A DNA stretch of 64,000 bases from CAIKMD01 sp963729935. Its GTDB lineage: Bacteria; Pseudomonadota; Alphaproteobacteria; ATCC43930; CGMCC-115725. The stretch lies in contig CAVSPW010000012.1 of the NCBI GenBank assembly GCA_963729935.1, positions 110,514 to 174,513 of the forward strand, read 5' to 3'. Positions 49,213 through 58,444 of this stretch are shown here, piece after piece. A program made the position numbers and the translations under genes. Below the pieces are notes generated by a model. That model searched no databases, was not told where the DNA came from, and saw nothing but the letters and a program-made list of their open reading frames with translations. The first letter of the stretch is position 1; each line of letters starts with the position of its first letter.

Positions 49213-51879
49213 ATGGAAGCTCCCGCCATGACGAGCCCGGCTACGTTGCAGGAATTGCGACACGCAATCGCCGCAAGAGGCGGAGCCGACGCGCTCATCG
49301 CCTATGCGCAAGATCGCGAAGAAATTTGGAGCTTCGCCAAGCTCGGTAGGACGGCGGCGCGGCTTGGCGCCGCGCTTGCGGCCAAGGGCGTGGCGCGAGG
49401 CGATATCGTCGCGCTGATCGCGCCCAACAGCCCCGGCTGGATCGCAGCCTTCTGGGGCATCATCGCGGCCGGCGCGGTCGCGCTCCCGATCGATGCCCAG
49501 ATCGGCGATCGCGATCTGGAGCGGATGGTCGCGTTCGGCGGATGCCGATATGCGTTCACCACCGCGGCCGGCGCGCGGCGCCTGCAATCCCTGGCACCCT
49601 CGTGCCGGGCGATTTTGCTCGATGCCGAGTCGGAGAGCTCGCTCGGCGAAGCTTGGCTGAACTTGCTTTCGGCGCCCGAGAGCGAGCTTCCGCGCGCCGA
49701 GGCGGGCGACGTCGCCGTCATCGTCTTTACCTCGGGAACCACCGGCACGCCAAAGGCGGTCCCGCTGACGCACGCGAATTTGCTGACGAATGTGCGCGCC
49801 TTGGCGGAAACGCGTCTGGTCGGGCCGGGCGATCGCGCCCTCCTTCCTTTGCCGCTCCATCACGCCTATCCGCTGACCATCGGCATGCTCACCCCTCTGG
49901 CGCTCGGTTGCGGGATCGTCCTGCCCGGGGGCGTCAGCGGCAGCGAACTGATCGGCGCCATGCGCCGGGCGCATGTTACCGCGCTGCTCGGCGTCCCTCG
50001 GCTTTATACGGCGCTCCACGACAATCTGCGCCGCGAAATGGCGGCGCGGCCCCGCACCGTCGCGGCGCTGCTGTCGGGCCTGCTGGGCGTCGCCCGATGG
50101 GCGCGCCGGCACGGGATGAGCGCGGCCGGAAAAATCCTCTTTCGGCCGATCCGGCGCCAATTGGCGCCGGATCTTCGTCTCCTCGTCAGCGGCGGCGCCG
50201 CGATCGAGCTTGACGTGGAGGAGACGCTCGGCGCGATGGGCTGGGAAGTGCTCACCGGCTACGGTCTGGTCGAGACGTCGTCGATGCTCACCTTCAATCC
50301 GCCCGGCGCGGCGGTTCTCGGATCGGCGGGGCGCCCGGTGCCGGGGATGGAAATTCGCGTCCATGATCCGGACGCGGCCGGCGCCGGCGAGATCGAGACG
50401 CGCGGACCCTCGCTCTTTGCCGGGTATCGCGGCGATCCGGAGAAAACGCGGGAAGCCTTTACCGCCGATGGCTGGTTCCGGACCGGCGATCTCGGATCGA
50501 TCGATCGCCACGGATATCTGCATATCGTTGCGCGCAAGAGCGAGACGATCGTGCTCGCCGACGGCAAGAAGCTCTTCCCCGAAGAGTTCGAGGCGGTCTA
50601 TGCCGCCGCGCCGCTCATCCGCGAGGCGGCGCTGCTCGGCATGGGCGGCGCGCTCGTCGCGCTCGTCGTGCCCGATCTCGCAGCCGCGCGCGACATGGGG
50701 GCCCTGCGTCTGGCCGACACGATCCGCGAAGGCCTCGCGGCGGCCGCGCAGACCTTGCCGAGTTATGCAAGGCTCTCCGGCTTCGCCGTCACGCGCGAAG
50801 CCCTGCCGCGCACGCAACTTGGCAAGATCCGCCGACATCTTTTACCCGCGCTCTATGACGCGGCGCAGCGCCCGGAAGCAGCGCCCGGACCCGTCGAGCT
50901 CGCGGCCGAAGACCGGACTCTGCTTGAAAACCCCGTCGCGGCGGCGGTGTGGCGCTGGCTCGCCCACCGGTTTCCCGACCGGCGCCTGCAACTGGACACG
51001 ATCCCGCAGCTGGACCTCGGGATCGATTCGCTGGGCTGGATCGAGTTCACGCTCGCGCTCGAACGCGAGCTTGGGATCGCATTGACCGAAAAGGAGATCA
51101 GCCGCATCGTCAGCCTACGCGACCTGCTGCGCGAGGCCGCCGCGGCGCCGAAGAGCGCAGAGCGCGTCACCCGCGTCGAGGCGGACGCAAGCTGGCTCGC
51201 GCCGCTTGGGCCTGGGGCGCGCCTTTTGCGGGCCCTGGCCGAGGCGCTGCTGCGTGCCGTCATGCGTTGGTGCTTCGCGCTTCGGGTTGAAGGCCTCGCC
51301 CATTTGCCGCGAGCCGGCCCCGTCGTGATCTGCTCCAATCATGTGAGCTATCTCGATCCCTTCGCCTTGGGCGCGGCCCTGCCGCGGGACCGGCTGCGCA
51401 GGACCTGCTGGGGCGGGTGGACCGGAATTGCCTTCACCACGCGGCTGCGGCGTCTGTTCAGCCGCTTTGCGCATGTCATCCCGGTCGATCCGGACCGCGC
51501 GGCTTCGTCCGGTCTTGCCATGGCGGGACTGGCGCTCGAGCAAGGCTGGAGCCTCATCTGGTTTCCCGAAGGCGGGCGAAGCCGCGATGGTGAACTGCAA
51601 CGCTTCCTTCCCGGAATCGGCGCACTGATCGAACGGCATCCCGTGCCCATCGTTCCGGTCTCCATCGCCGGCAGCTTCGCAGCCTGGCCGCCGGACCGGC
51701 GGTATCCCCGTTTGCATGCGATCACGATCCGCTTCGGCGAGCCGCTCGACCCGGCGGAACTCCGCGCCAGAGCGGGCGAGCGCGGCCGCGAAGCCGCAAT
51801 CGCCGAAGCCATCCGCAAGGCGGTCGCCGGACTGGCCGGATTGAGCCAGATCAAGACGCCGGAGCCGCATTCGGTGTAA
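49213..51879 (+). CDS. Acyl-AMP ligase - acyl carrier - PlsC acyltransferase fusion
   Basis: The 888-residue protein joins three modules. An adenylate-forming ligase (about 10-540) has VFTSGTTGTPKAVPLTHANL, GYGLVETSSM and GWFRTGDLG. An acyl-carrier domain (about 565-645) has the phosphopantetheine Ser near 604 in LDLGIDSLGWIEF. A PlsC acyltransferase (about 690-875) has SNHVSYLDPF (NHx4D) and FPEGGRSRDG. It could activate a fatty acid, hold it on its own carrier and transfer it to a lysolipid in one chain, a self-contained membrane-repair or remodelling enzyme related to Aas. GCAGGAGGCC precedes the ATG region. The box at 51841 lies inside its last codons. Confidence 0.85.
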   Translation: MEAPAMTSPATLQELRHAIAARGGADALIAYAQDREEIWSFAKLGRTAARLGAALAAKGVARGDIVALIAPNSPGWIAAFWGIIAAGAVALPIDAQIGDRDLERMVAFGGCRYAFTTAAGARRLQSLAPSCRAILLDAESESSLGEAWLNLLSAPESELPRAEAGDVAVIVFTSGTTGTPKAVPLTHANLLTNVRALAETRLVGPGDRALLPLPLHHAYPLTIGMLTPLALGCGIVLPGGVSGSELIGAMRRAHVTALLGVPRLYTALHDNLRREMAARPRTVAALLSGLLGVARWARRHGMSAAGKILFRPIRRQLAPDLRLLVSGGAAIELDVEETLGAMGWEVLTGYGLVETSSMLTFNPPGAAVLGSAGRPVPGMEIRVHDPDAAGAGEIETRGPSLFAGYRGDPEKTREAFTADGWFRTGDLGSIDRHGYLHIVARKSETIVLADGKKLFPEEFEAVYAAAPLIREAALLGMGGALVALVVPDLAAARDMGALRLADTIREGLAAAAQTLPSYARLSGFAVTREALPRTQLGKIRRHLLPALYDAAQRPEAAPGPVELAAEDRTLLENPVAAAVWRWLAHRFPDRRLQLDTIPQLDLGIDSLGWIEFTLALERELGIALTEKEISRIVSLRDLLREAAAAPKSAERVTRVEADASWLAPLGPGARLLRALAEALLRAVMRWCFALRVEGLAHLPRAGPVVICSNHVSYLDPFALGAALPRDRLRRTCWGGWTGIAFTTRLRRLFSRFAHVIPVDPDRAASSGLAMAGLALEQGWSLIWFPEGGRSRDGELQRFLPGIGALIERHPVPIVPVSIAGSFAAWPPDRRYPRLHAITIRFGEPLDPAELRARAGERGREAAIAEAIRKAVAGLAGLSQIKTPEPHSV
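51841..51854 (+). promoter_or_regulatory. FNR/FixK-type box inside the 3' end of the acyl ligase gene
   Basis: TTGAGCCAGATCAA, identical to the hsp20 box, lies within the upstream coding sequence. TAATAG at 51877-51882 puts the start near 51889, 41.5 bp from the box centre, ahead of the CBS gene. Confidence 0.7.
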
Positions 51880-51933
51880 TAGAAATAAAGTTTGGGCAAG
51901 AGAACGAGAAGCCGCGAGCCCAGGGAGTCTCCG

Positions 51934-52350
51934 ATGCGCCGCATTTCCGATATCGTCAGAGATCAGAACCCGCTCACCCTCCCGCCGACGGCGACGGTCA
52001 GATCCGCCTGCGAATCCATGCGCAAGCGCAAGGTGGGCGCGGTGCTCGTGACGGATAAGCAGCATCACCTGCTCGGTATCTTCACCGGAAGGGATGCCAT
52101 CGGGCGCGTGATCGCCGAAGGAAAAGATCCCGAAACGACGACGCTCTCCGATGTCATGACGGCAAAGCCCAAATGCATGCCGCCGGGTCAGCCCGCCATC
52201 GAGGCCTTGCGTCTGATGCACGATACGGGATGCCGCCACGTTCCGATCGTCGAGAACGGAAGGCTGCTGGGAGTCGTCTCGAAGGCCGATTTTCGCGGGA
52301 TCGAGGTCGATCGCCTGGACGAAGAGACCGGGCTTTGGGAACGGATCTAG
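51934..52350 (+). CDS. CBS-domain pair protein
   Basis: The 138-residue protein is a stand-alone CBS pair: MRRISDIVRDQNPLTLPPTA, VGAVLVTDKQHHLLGIFTGR then DVMTAKPKCMPPGQPAIEAL and HVPIVENGRLLGVVSKADF. It probably binds an adenine nucleotide. ATG 51934 follows AGGGAG by six bases. Stand-alone CBS proteins such as Hrp1 are also part of the mycobacterial hypoxia regulon. Confidence 0.92.
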   Translation: MRRISDIVRDQNPLTLPPTATVRSACESMRKRKVGAVLVTDKQHHLLGIFTGRDAIGRVIAEGKDPETTTLSDVMTAKPKCMPPGQPAIEALRLMHDTGCRHVPIVENGRLLGVVSKADFRGIEVDRLDEETGLWERI

Positions 52351-52394
52351 GACGGCGCGGGCGCGTAACCAAGAAGGACAATGGAGAGAGACCA

Positions 52395-52829
52395 ATGCCG
52401 ACGATCGACGAACAAGAACCGGTCGAGATGAACGTCAACCCCGAGAAAGTCTGCTTCATCATCGTCAAGGCCCGGGAATTCGACGCGAAGGTCGATCCGC
52501 AAGGGCCGGAGCCGGATTCGAACCCCGCCGATGACGACGAACGGGAAATACTCGAGGATTATGCGGACGATCCGACGCTCGAAGAATTGCGCACGGCGAT
52601 CGAGACGCTCGACGACGATGAGCTCATCGACGTGATCGCGCTGACCTGGGTCGGCCGCGGCGATTTCGCTCGTAATGAATGGGAAAGCGCCCGCGCGCTT
52701 GCCGCCGAGCGGCACCGCCAGCATTCGGCGGCCTATCTGACCGGCATCCCGACGCTCGGCGACTTTCTGGAAGAGGGCTTGGCCGAACTCGGCTATTCCT
52801 GCACCGATTACGAAGAAGGACGGCTATAG
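52395..52829 (+). CDS. DUF3775-family protein
   Basis: The 144-residue acidic protein resembles DUF3775: NPEKVCFIIVKAREFDAKV, LEELRTAIETLDDDELIDVI, ALTWVGRGDF and LGDFLEEGLAELGYSC. No function is known for the family. GGAGAGAG precedes ATG 52395. It follows the CBS gene by 44 bases and is probably co-transcribed with it. Confidence 0.75.
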   Translation: MPTIDEQEPVEMNVNPEKVCFIIVKAREFDAKVDPQGPEPDSNPADDDEREILEDYADDPTLEELRTAIETLDDDELIDVIALTWVGRGDFARNEWESARALAAERHRQHSAAYLTGIPTLGDFLEEGLAELGYSCTDYEEGRL

Positions 52830-53117
52830 GGGCAAGGCCACGGGCGACAAGGGAGCCTAGATCGCCGATATCGAGACGGACACCGGCGTGGAGTGCGCCC
52901 GTCGGGGTGGACAGTTTTAGGCTGCAGGATTGACCGTCTGCTGGGCGAGCGGGCGGCTTCTACATGACATCCGCAAGTCCCTCAGCGGAACGGCACGAGC
53001 GCCGCGGCGCCAAATCCGGTGTCGGCGATGCGCTAGCCAAGCGATGGTTGCGCGCCCTCCGCAATCGCCAAATTGACACCGGCTCGACTTCCCTCATCAT
53101 GGCCGGCCGGTGCTCCG

Positions 53118-54722
53118 ATGATCGAAGAAATCCAGCTTCTCGTCCTGCTGTTGGCGGTGATCGCCGGAGTTGCGGTCATCGCGGCGCGGCTCCAGATTCC
53201 GCACGCCATTCTTCTGGTGCTCGCCGGCGTGATCATGGCGCTCATTCCAGGATTGCCGGCGATGGAGCTCGCACCGGAATTGGTGCTGCTCTTGGTCTTG
53301 CCGCCGCTCGTCTACTCCTCCGCGGTCGCCATGAGCTGGAGCGAGTTCCGGTTCAATCTCCGCCCGATCGCCTTGCTGGCCGTGGGCTGCGTTCTGTTCA
53401 CGACGGTCGCGACCGCCGCGGCGACCCATTGGCTGCTCGGGCTTTCCTGGCCGGTCGGCTTTGTCCTGGGCGCGATCGTCTCGCCCCCGGACGCCGTGGC
53501 CCCGCTCTCGGTCGCGCGCCGTTTGCAGCTGCCGCGCCGCATCCTTGTCGTGCTCGAAGGCGAAGGGCTCGCGAACGACGCCACGGCCCTCATCCTCTAT
53601 CGCTTCGCGGTCGCCGCCGTGAGCCTTGGCGTGTTTTCGGTCGGCCGGGCGGCGGCAACCTTCGTCGCGATCGTCGCCGGCGAGATCCTTTGGGGCATCG
53701 GCGTCGGCTGGCTGATGCTGCGGCTGCGGCGCTGGGTTCGCGATACGCGCATCGAAATCACGCTGTCTATCCTGACGCCCTTCCTCGCCTATTGGCCGCC
53801 CCAGCATCTGGGCGGATCGGGCGTGCTCGCAACCGTGACGGTCGGGCTCTACATCAGCTGGAACGGCCTGCGGCTCATCAGCGCGGCGACGCGGCTTCAA
53901 GGCATCTTCTTTTGGGATTTTTTCATCTACCTGATCGAAGGCATGGTGTTTCTCATCACCGGCTTGCAGGCGCGCACGGTGATCAGCCGGATCGCCGGAT
54001 TTTCAGCATCGGAGCTGGCGCTCTCCGCGATCACCGTCAGCGTCGTGGTGATCGTTGCGCGCTTCGTCTGGATGTTTCCGGCGACCTATTTGCCGCGCTG
54101 GCTCATTCCCGCCGTGCGGCGCAAAGACCCCTCGCCTACCTGGCAGTCGCCTTTCGCCATCGCCTTTACGGGCGTGCGCGGCGTCGTCTCGCTCGCCGCG
54201 GCGCTGGCCATCCCCTTCGAGACGGCGAGCGGCGATCCCTTCCCCCATCGCGACCTGATCCTGCTTCTCACCTTTTGCGTGATTCTCGTGACGCTCGTCG
54301 GTCAGGGCTTGATGCTGCCCGCGGTGATGCGGGCGCTCGGCCTTGCCCATGCCGGCCGCCGCGAGCGGCGCGCCGACCGCGCCGAGGAAGATCGGGCGCG
54401 GCGTCTAGCCATCGCCGCCGTGATCGACCGGCTCGATGCGCTTGCGAAGGAGCGCGACCTCGCGCCAGAAGTCGTCCAGCCGCTGCGCGCGCGTCACCGC
54501 GACCGGCTCAAGCATTTCGAGCAGCGGAGCGACGGCGATGACGGCCACCGCAAGCTCACCGAGCTTGACGACGAGATCGAAATGCTGCTGATCGAAGCCG
54601 AGCGCCGGTCGATCAACGAACTCTTCCGCGACGGCAAGCTGAAGGACGAGGCACGGCGCCGGATCGAGCGCGAACTCGATCTGCGCGAGGCCCACCTCGC
54701 CAATCAACGCGCCGAAGGATGA
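53118..54722 (+). CDS. Na+/H+ antiporter, CPA1 family
   Basis: This protein of about 534 residues has about twelve membrane segments (to residue 415) with the CPA1 core: IVSPPDAVAPLSVARRL (ion-binding Asp), EGEGLANDATALILY and FTGVRGVVSLAAALAIP. A charged cytosolic tail (about 420-534) forms a coiled coil. It exchanges sodium or potassium for protons across the inner membrane. ATG 53118 gives a membrane helix immediately; no strong ribosome site is seen. The 288-bp gap before it has no FNR/FixK-type box. Confidence 0.9.
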   Translation: MIEEIQLLVLLLAVIAGVAVIAARLQIPHAILLVLAGVIMALIPGLPAMELAPELVLLLVLPPLVYSSAVAMSWSEFRFNLRPIALLAVGCVLFTTVATAAATHWLLGLSWPVGFVLGAIVSPPDAVAPLSVARRLQLPRRILVVLEGEGLANDATALILYRFAVAAVSLGVFSVGRAAATFVAIVAGEILWGIGVGWLMLRLRRWVRDTRIEITLSILTPFLAYWPPQHLGGSGVLATVTVGLYISWNGLRLISAATRLQGIFFWDFFIYLIEGMVFLITGLQARTVISRIAGFSASELALSAITVSVVVIVARFVWMFPATYLPRWLIPAVRRKDPSPTWQSPFAIAFTGVRGVVSLAAALAIPFETASGDPFPHRDLILLLTFCVILVTLVGQGLMLPAVMRALGLAHAGRRERRADRAEEDRARRLAIAAVIDRLDALAKERDLAPEVVQPLRARHRDRLKHFEQRSDGDDGHRKLTELDDEIEMLLIEAERRSINELFRDGKLKDEARRRIERELDLREAHLANQRAEG

Positions 54723-54767
54723 GCGTGCGCGTGCCGGCGCAGCGCCCGATCCCCTGCTGAAGCGAGG

Positions 54768-55202
54768 CTATTTTGGCGGCGGATTCGCCGGGGTCGCAGG
54801 CACCGGACGCCAGTCGCCGTTGCATGAAGCGACATAGGGATAATAGCCCTGCGGGTTGTCGCAATAATACCAGTACTGTGCCGGCGGCAGGCCGGTTGGG
54901 ACCGGCGGCGCCTGCTGGACGACAATCGCCGGCGGAATGTAGGTCGGATAGGGATAGATCGGCTGCGGATAGAGGTACCAGAAGGCACCGAGCCTCCACC
55001 ACCAGCCGTAGCGCCCGTCATGCCAGTCATGCACCCACGCGCCGCCCCGCCACACCGAGCGGTCACGCGGCGCGAGACGATGGAAATCGCGGCCATGAAA
55101 ATCCTGCGGCGGCCGCCGGTGCTGCGCGGAAGCATCGACCGCCCCCGCCGCCAACGCGAGCACCAACGCACAGATCGTTGCAGCTTGTTCCAGCTTTCTC
55201 AT
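54768..55202 (-). CDS. Secreted Tyr/Pro-rich hypothetical protein
   Basis: The 144-residue protein has a signal peptide (about 1-27, ending VDASAQ) followed by sequence dominated by Trp, Tyr, Pro and Gly: RYGWWWRLGAFWYLYPQPIY and YWYYCDNPQGYYPYVASC with two cysteines that may pair. Envelope proteins with the PQGYYPYV-C-W ending are widespread in proteobacteria but uncharacterised. It would be exported to the periplasm or outer membrane. The box at 55281 has a well-placed -10 in its direction. Confidence 0.78.
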   Translation of the reverse strand: MRKLEQAATICALVLALAAGAVDASAQHRRPPQDFHGRDFHRLAPRDRSVWRGGAWVHDWHDGRYGWWWRLGAFWYLYPQPIYPYPTYIPPAIVVQQAPPVPTGLPPAQYWYYCDNPQGYYPYVASCNGDWRPVPATPANPPPK

Positions 55203-55280
55203 GACTCGGCGTCCTCACGAAGGGAACAAAGGCCGGGATACTCGATCGATTATTTCTACGATGCCGCGGCGCCGAAGCGA

Positions 55281-55294
55281 TTGATCCAAGTCAA
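55281..55294 (-). promoter_or_regulatory. FNR/FixK-type box upstream of the secreted protein
   Basis: TTGATCCAAGTCAA matches 9 of 10 bases. On the minus strand TAGAAA (55258-55253) gives a start near 55246, 41.5 bp from the box centre. The plus direction has no -10 at that distance. Confidence 0.6.
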
Positions 55295-55418
55295 CCTCGA
55301 GAGCGGCCGGCATGGGCGGGCTACACATGATTGGAATCAAGGTCGGCGCGCTCGTTCCGCGGCTTTCTGAGTTTTCAAGCGCGCAATTCCGTTCGCCCTG
55401 AGCGCATAGGAGTTCATC

Positions 55419-55730
55419 ATGAAACATGTGTGGCCGCCGGTCATTCTCGCATTGAGCTTCCTCGTCCCAGGCAGCTTTACGGCACATGCGCAGCGCGCCG
55501 CAGCCTTGCGTCCGAGCGCCGACACGCCGCAGGCCCGGCGCGCGACGGACGCGCTCAATCTTCTTGAAGCGCAGGGTTATTGCGCAGATCTCCAGGAGAA
55601 GCAGCCCAGCGCATTCGCCGAGTTCCGCCAGCAAGGAAGCGATTTTGTCGCGACGATCGCGCAAAAGGACCGCCGCTACACCGTGACCGTCAATCCCGAA
55701 ACCGGACGCGTCAGCCGCCAAAGCGAGTGA
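55419..55730 (+). CDS. Small secreted PepSY-like protein
   Basis: The 103-residue protein has a signal peptide (about 1-24, ending TAHAQ) and a short domain whose YTVTVNPETGRVSRQSE ending resembles PepSY repeats. One Cys is present. Start is the ATG of MKHVWPPV. It converges on the phosphorylase gene with a 15-base gap. Function unknown; PepSY domains can inhibit proteases or bind ligands in the envelope. Confidence 0.7.
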   Translation: MKHVWPPVILALSFLVPGSFTAHAQRAAALRPSADTPQARRATDALNLLEAQGYCADLQEKQPSAFAEFRQQGSDFVATIAQKDRRYTVTVNPETGRVSRQSE

Positions 55731-55745
55731 CCGGCCTTCGGGGAG

Positions 55746-57245
55746 TCATGCCGGCGACACAAGGCAGCCGCGATCGGCGGCCGCCGCCTCGCGCGCCATC
55801 TGAAAATTCGCGTCCAGGCAGGCATGAATACGGTAGAGCGGCTCGCCGCATCGGACGCCATCGCCCACCTTCTTGAGGAGATCGATTCCGGCGCCTTTAT
55901 CCGTGGGCGCGCCGGCCGCGCGCGCGAGCCGCGCGATGCGGTAGCAATCGATCGCGGCGACCCGGCCGTCGGCATCGGCGACCACCTCATGCTTCAGCGT
56001 ACCCAGCTCGCCGCCGTGCGGCGGCGCACCTTGCGCCGTCAGAATGCGCTCCATCTTGCGCAAGGCGGCACCGGAATTGAGCAGCTCCCGCGCGCGGCGA
56101 AGCCCGCTTCCGCCGCGCAGCGCCGGATCGAGCTCGAGTACCCGCCCGGCGATTGACAGCGCCCGCTCGCGCAGATCGGCCGGCGCCTCCCTGTCCCCGT
56201 GGAGCACCTGCATCACATCGCGCGCCTCAAGCGCCGGGCCAACGCCCCGGCCGATCGGTTGGGTCCCGTCGGTTATCATCACATCGAGCGCGAGACCGAT
56301 CTGGCTGGCAACGTATTCGAAGAGCTTGCGCAGTTGGAACGCACCCGCATTGTCGCGAACCTTGGCCGAGGGCCCGACCGGGATGTCGAGCACCAACCGG
56401 GTCACGCCCGCCGCGAGTTTCTTCGATAGGATCGAGGCCACAAGCTGGCCCGGCGCGTCGAGATTGAGCGGCCGCTCGACCGAGATGAGAATGTCGTCCG
56501 CAGGCGACAGATTGACATGACCGCCCCAGACGAGACAGCCGCCTTCGGCGGCGACGACATCGCGCATTTCATCGGTGTTCAGATCGACCCGCGCCAGCAC
56601 CTCCATCGTATCGGCGGTTCCGGCCGGCGAGGTGATGGCGCGCGACGAGGTCTTCGGGATCGCCAGGCCATGCGCCGCGACGATGGGAACGACGATCATC
56701 GACGTCCGGTTGCCCGGCACGCCGCCGATGCAATGCTTGTCGACGATGACCTCGCCCGGCCAACGCAGCCGGTTGCCGACCTTGGCCATGGCATAGGTCA
56801 GGTGCAGAACCTCGCTCGTCGAGAGGAACCCCGCACACGCGACGAGAAACGCCGCGATCTCCATGCGCGAATAATGCATCGCGGCGATATCTTGAACGAC
56901 CAGATCGATTGACGCTTCGGAAAGTTCGGCGCCGCGGATCTTCGCATGAACCGCCTCGAGGCTCGCCGGCGGCTTGGCTTGTTCGATCTCGATCGCGGCG
57001 CCTTCGGGCAGCCCGAGGAGCGCGAAGGCCTGATCGCTGACGCCAACTTCGCTCGCCGCCAGAAGATCCTCATGATCGATGATATTGAGCGTCGCCAAAA
57101 TATGCGCTCCGGCGCCGCGCAACTCGATCTTGGCAAGCGCCTGAAAGTCCTCGGGCCGGCATGCGGTCGAGCGGCGCGGCAGATACGCGACCGGTTCGCG
57201 ATTGGTGTCGATCGGGAGATGGCGCAGGCGCAGCGGCCCGGTCAT
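55746..57245 (-). CDS. AMP phosphorylase-like member of the thymidine phosphorylase family
   Basis: At 499 residues it is longer than ordinary bacterial thymidine phosphorylase (about 440) and has the extra N-terminal domain of archaeal AMP phosphorylases. The phosphate-binding and active-site stretch (169-210) reads DKHCIGGVPGNRTSMIVVP and KTSSRAITSPAGTADTMEVL, close to the archaeal enzyme and unlike the GGVGDK of thymidine phosphorylase. The predicted reaction is NMP + phosphate to base + ribose-1,5-bisphosphate. It is the last gene of a four-gene operon, overlapping phnN as ATGA; phnN would consume its product. Confidence 0.82.
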   Translation of the reverse strand: MTGPLRLRHLPIDTNREPVAYLPRRSTACRPEDFQALAKIELRGAGAHILATLNIIDHEDLLAASEVGVSDQAFALLGLPEGAAIEIEQAKPPASLEAVHAKIRGAELSEASIDLVVQDIAAMHYSRMEIAAFLVACAGFLSTSEVLHLTYAMAKVGNRLRWPGEVIVDKHCIGGVPGNRTSMIVVPIVAAHGLAIPKTSSRAITSPAGTADTMEVLARVDLNTDEMRDVVAAEGGCLVWGGHVNLSPADDILISVERPLNLDAPGQLVASILSKKLAAGVTRLVLDIPVGPSAKVRDNAGAFQLRKLFEYVASQIGLALDVMITDGTQPIGRGVGPALEARDVMQVLHGDREAPADLRERALSIAGRVLELDPALRGGSGLRRARELLNSGAALRKMERILTAQGAPPHGGELGTLKHEVVADADGRVAAIDCYRIARLARAAGAPTDKGAGIDLLKKVGDGVRCGEPLYRIHACLDANFQMAREAAAADRGCLVSPA

Positions 57246-57802
57246 GAGCCGCCCGCTTGCGCCGCGACGATGGCGGCAAAGGCTTCGCCGGCGCGCTCGA
57301 TCGGCCCCGAATTGTCGATCGTCACCAGGGACAGATCGGCGGTCGCAAATTTATCGGCACGCCGCAGCCGTTCTTCGATCGCCTTGACGTCTTCGCGATC
57401 TCGTGCGGTCAATCGGCGGCGGAGCTCGTCGCGGCCGACCGTGATCAGAACCGGCACGATCTTGCCGACACCCAGCCTTCCGCCGATGAAGTGAGCGCGG
57501 GAGCCGTCGACGACCGCGCTCAATCCGGCGGACAGCCAGGCGTTGATCTCGACGCCGATGCCGTAGTCGAAGCCGTATGCCTCCCAGTCGAATGCAAACA
57601 GACCGCGGGCCTTCCGCAAGGCGAACTCCGGCTTCGAGAGGGCGATGTAATTCTCCGAATCCTTGCCCAGCGCGCGGGTGATATAGCGATGCGCGAAGGC
57701 GACGGGGAGGCCGCCATCGATCTTGCGGCGCGCATATTCGATGACGCGGGTCTTGCCGGCGCCCGATGGTCCCATGACGTAGACGAGGCTTGCCCGTGCC
57801 AT
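57242..57802 (-). CDS. phnN: Ribose 1,5-bisphosphokinase (PRPP-forming)
   Basis: The 186-residue kinase has Walker A GPSGAGKT (11-18), HRYITRA, a lid-like RRRLTARDREDV and LVTIDNSG, the PhnN/guanylate-kinase-like pattern. It phosphorylates ribose-1,5-bisphosphate to PRPP. No other phosphonate-degradation (C-P lyase) gene is present, so its role here is more likely to use ribose-1,5-bisphosphate from the downstream phosphorylase. It begins three bases after the pncA stop. Confidence 0.85.
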   Translation of the reverse strand: MARASLVYVMGPSGAGKTRVIEYARRKIDGGLPVAFAHRYITRALGKDSENYIALSKPEFALRKARGLFAFDWEAYGFDYGIGVEINAWLSAGLSAVVDGSRAHFIGGRLGVGKIVPVLITVGRDELRRRLTARDREDVKAIEERLRRADKFATADLSLVTIDNSGPIERAGEAFAAIVAAQAGGS

Positions 57803-57805
57803 GGC

Positions 57806-58444
57806 TCAGCCGACCGCATCCGCAGCGATGCGAGCGATGCCGCGCGCCTCGAGGCTCTCGCGTGTCGCAGCAATCGAGCCGCCCAGGTCGATGCCGCGGC
57901 AGGCGTCCTCGATCACCAGAACGGTGAAGCCCTCATCCTTTGCGTCTTCCGCCGAATAACGAACGCAAAAATCGAAGGCAAGGCCGGCGATGAAGATCCG
58001 CTCGAAACCGCGCTCGCGCAAATAGCCCGCGAGACCGGTCCGAGTGATGCGGTCGTTTTCCCGAAACGCCGAGTAGGAATCGATGGCTCGGTCATAGCCC
58101 TTGCGGAGCACGAGCTCCGCGTGAGGAACGGCAAGGTCGGATCGGAATTCGGCGCCCCGGCTGCCTTGGACGCAATGATCCGGCCATAACACCTGAGACC
58201 CGTAGGGAGCCGCGAAATTGTCATAGGGTTTTGCCCCGGGATGCTGCGACGCAAAGGACCGATGATCTTTCGGATGCCAGTCTTGCGTCAGCACGACGTG
58301 TCCAAACCCTCGCGCAAGACGGTTCACCACGGCAACGATCTCGTCTCCGCCCGGCACCGCGAGCGCGCCGCCGGGGCAGAAATCGTTCTGCATATCGACC
58401 ACGAGAAGCAGGTCCTTGGCCGCGATCGAAAGGCGGCTTTTCAT
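57806..58444 (-). CDS. pncA: Nicotinamidase
   Basis: The 212-residue protein has the full nicotinamidase set: catalytic Asp17 in VVDMQNDF, Lys115 in RKGYDRAIDSYSAF and Cys160 in LAFDFCVRYSA, with metal ligands Asp55, His57 and His61 in DWHPKDHRSF. It converts nicotinamide to nicotinate. It overlaps the pncB stop as ATGA, so it is coupled to the enzyme that uses its product. Confidence 0.94.
   Translation of the reverse strand: MKSRLSIAAKDLLLVVDMQNDFCPGGALAVPGGDEIVAVVNRLARGFGHVVLTQDWHPKDHRSFASQHPGAKPYDNFAAPYGSQVLWPDHCVQGSRGAEFRSDLAVPHAELVLRKGYDRAIDSYSAFRENDRITRTGLAGYLRERGFERIFIAGLAFDFCVRYSAEDAKDEGFTVLVIEDACRGIDLGGSIAATRESLEARGIARIAADAVG

Noticed and set aside
52890..52935. GGGGTGGACAGTTTTAGGCT as a possible insertion-sequence end
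   Set aside because: It looks like an IS terminus, but no matching inverted end or transposase remnant is visible in the 288-bp gap.
57242..57802. PhnN as part of phosphonate (C-P lyase) degradation
   Set aside because: No phnG-M gene is nearby; the operon partners are NAD-salvage and phosphorylase genes.
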